A stretch of 14,870 bases of DNA. Source: Polyangia bacterium (GTDB lineage: Bacteria; Myxococcota_A; Polyangia; Polyangiales; Polyangiaceae). Shown here in pieces: positions 13,926 to 14,870 of this stretch; the stretch's first letter is position 1, and every line of letters begins with the position of its first letter. The notes under the pieces are model-generated. The model did not search any database, was not told where the DNA came from, and saw only the letters and a program-made list of their open reading frames with translations. Position numbers and translations under genes: made by a program. The stretch covers positions 1 through 14,870 of the forward strand of contig JAUILJ010000083.1 of the NCBI GenBank assembly GCA_030433055.1. Direction: 5' to 3'.

Positions 13926-14870
13926 GTGTCGAGTGTGCTGTCGCTTGAGAAGTTCGCCGTCGTGTCAGCGCGGCTCGATGCCGGGATGCCCCGAGACTCG
14001 GTGCTGAAAGAGGCTGGCTTGAACCAGCAGCAATGGGAGGAGGAACTCGTCACGTGGTTGACTCACCTCTCTGAGCAGATCCAGCGCCAGAACTACGAAC
14101 TCTATCAGCGGTATACGCAGTGGTTCCTGCAAAACCGCCTTGAAGCGGAACGACAGCTCGGATTGCAGTCTGCGCCTGCGGTCGCCGCCCCACGGGAGGC
14201 GCGGCGCAACGAGTCAGGTGACTGGGAGTACCTTCGCTGGCAACAAGAGCAGGCGGGGGCGGCTCCTCCTCAGCCAAGTGGAGTTCCCGCGCCGCCGCCC
14301 CTCGTGCAGCCGCCGCCTTTGGTGGGCGCTGCTTCGGCGCCGCCAGGGGTTCCCCCGATGCCGCCCATCGCTGCCCCCGTTGTTTCTTCAGCGGTGCCAC
14401 CCATGCCTGCCTATACGCCTGCGGTGCCGCCGATGCCCGCGATTTCCGGCGTTCCGCCGCTGCCAACACCGAGTGGTGTACCCGCGTCGGTGAGTCCACC
14501 GATCAGCGTGGAGAGTGTCCCGCCGATGCCGAGTTCAGGCGCCGTTGCTCCGCCCCCGCTGGTGTCTGCGCCGCCGAGCTCTGCGCAGCCGCCCGCGCCT
14601 CCGCCCGCAGCACCCCCGCCCGTTTCCGCGCCGGGAAACGTCGCGCCCCCAGAGCCTCCGGCGGTCGGTGGTTTCTTCGTCTCTCAGTCAGCTCCGGCGC
14701 CTGCAGCGCCAGCTCCGTCGGCCCCGATCGCTGATATTCCGCAGCTCTCCATGGGCGACTACGCGATGCTCGCGGCGGAGATCGTGGTGATGCCGGAGCA
14801 GGTCGAGCGGGCGCTGGCGAAGTATGGAATCGGCGACCCGCGGGTGTGGCAAGCCATCCAGCAGAGCTGG
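13926..14870 (+). CDS. Proline-rich protein with repeated terminal domain, unknown function (partial)
   Basis: The frame is open from a GTG at 13926 to the window end (315 codons, no stop), so the gene is cut by the edge. I do not recognise the family. Residues 5-37 (LSLEKFAVVSARLDAG then PRDSVLKEAGLNQQQW) and 274-308 (LSMGDYAMLAAEIVVM then PEQVERALAKYGIGDPRVW) are similar: both follow L-S-[LM]-x-x-[FY]-A, then V/A-L-x-x-x-G-[LI], then W. This suggests two copies of a small helical domain. A charged helical stretch follows the first copy (QIQRQNYELYQRYTQWFLQN). Between them lies a linker of about 150 residues rich in Pro, Ala and Val. There is no signal peptide. It is divergent from the PAAR-like effector gene, so it may be an effector accessory or loading factor; this is inference. 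The start is uncertain (TTG 13908 and GTG 13935 are alternatives, none with a good ribosome binding site). Confidence 0.7.
   Translation, partial: MSSVLSLEKFAVVSARLDAGMPRDSVLKEAGLNQQQWEEELVTWLTHLSEQIQRQNYELYQRYTQWFLQNRLEAERQLGLQSAPAVAAPREARRNESGDWEYLRWQQEQAGAAPPQPSGVPAPPPLVQPPPLVGAASAPPGVPPMPPIAAPVVSSAVPPMPAYTPAVPPMPAISGVPPLPTPSGVPASVSPPISVESVPPMPSSGAVAPPPLVSAPPSSAQPPAPPPAAPPPVSAPGNVAPPEPPAVGGFFVSQSAPAPAAPAPSAPIADIPQLSMGDYAMLAAEIVVMPEQVERALAKYGIGDPRVWQAIQQSW

Noticed and set aside
14050..14499. 149-residue minus-strand ORF near the right end
   Set aside because: The plus-strand frame from 13926 is open to the edge, has strong Pro-rich linker composition and an internal domain repeat. The minus frame is its shadow.

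Overview
The window is GC-rich, densely coded DNA carrying much of a type VI secretion system (T6SS) locus and an effector-immunity module. The organism looks like a myxobacterium or a related former deltaproteobacterium. The reasons are the codon and GC bias, an OmpA-type outer membrane protein with thrombospondin type 3 repeats, a DUF4150 PAAR-like effector, a sigma-54-like promoter in front of hcp, and long Pro/Ala/Gly linkers. This placement is inference; there is no rRNA or marker gene to confirm it.

Layout. (1) Positions 3-5274, plus strand: the C-terminal end of tssM, then tagF, tssA, tssB and tssC, closed by a strong intrinsic terminator (5297-5333). (2) Positions 5381-9230, minus strand and convergent with the first block: hcp (tssD), tssE, tssF and tssG, read in that order from right to left. 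Several hairpins lie between hcp and tssE. (3) Positions 9231-9527: a divergent regulatory region with a sigma-54-like -24/-12 element for hcp and two tandem near-identical dyads about 120-140 bp upstream of the predicted hcp start site. (4) Positions 9528-12293, plus strand: an unrecognised lipoprotein with its own terminator, then an outer membrane beta-barrel protein with TSP3 repeats and an AMIN-like C-terminus. (5) Positions 12430-13850, minus strand: a PAAR-like (DUF4150) effector whose C-terminal domain resembles NAD-glycohydrolase toxins, followed by a Tsi6-like immunity gene. (6) Positions 13926-14870, plus strand: a proline-rich protein of unknown function with a domain repeated at both ends, running off the window.

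How the parts fit. TssB and TssC form the contractile sheath, with TssA capping and priming it. TssE, TssF and TssG are baseplate parts. Hcp is the inner tube, TssM is part of the membrane complex, and TagF is a post-translational brake. The PAAR-like protein would sit on the spike tip and carry the toxin, and the Tsi6-like protein would protect the producer. tssJ, tssK, tssL, tssH (clpV) and vgrG are not in the window; the rest of the tssM-containing operon presumably lies to the left. No tRNA, rRNA, CRISPR array or insertion sequence was seen.
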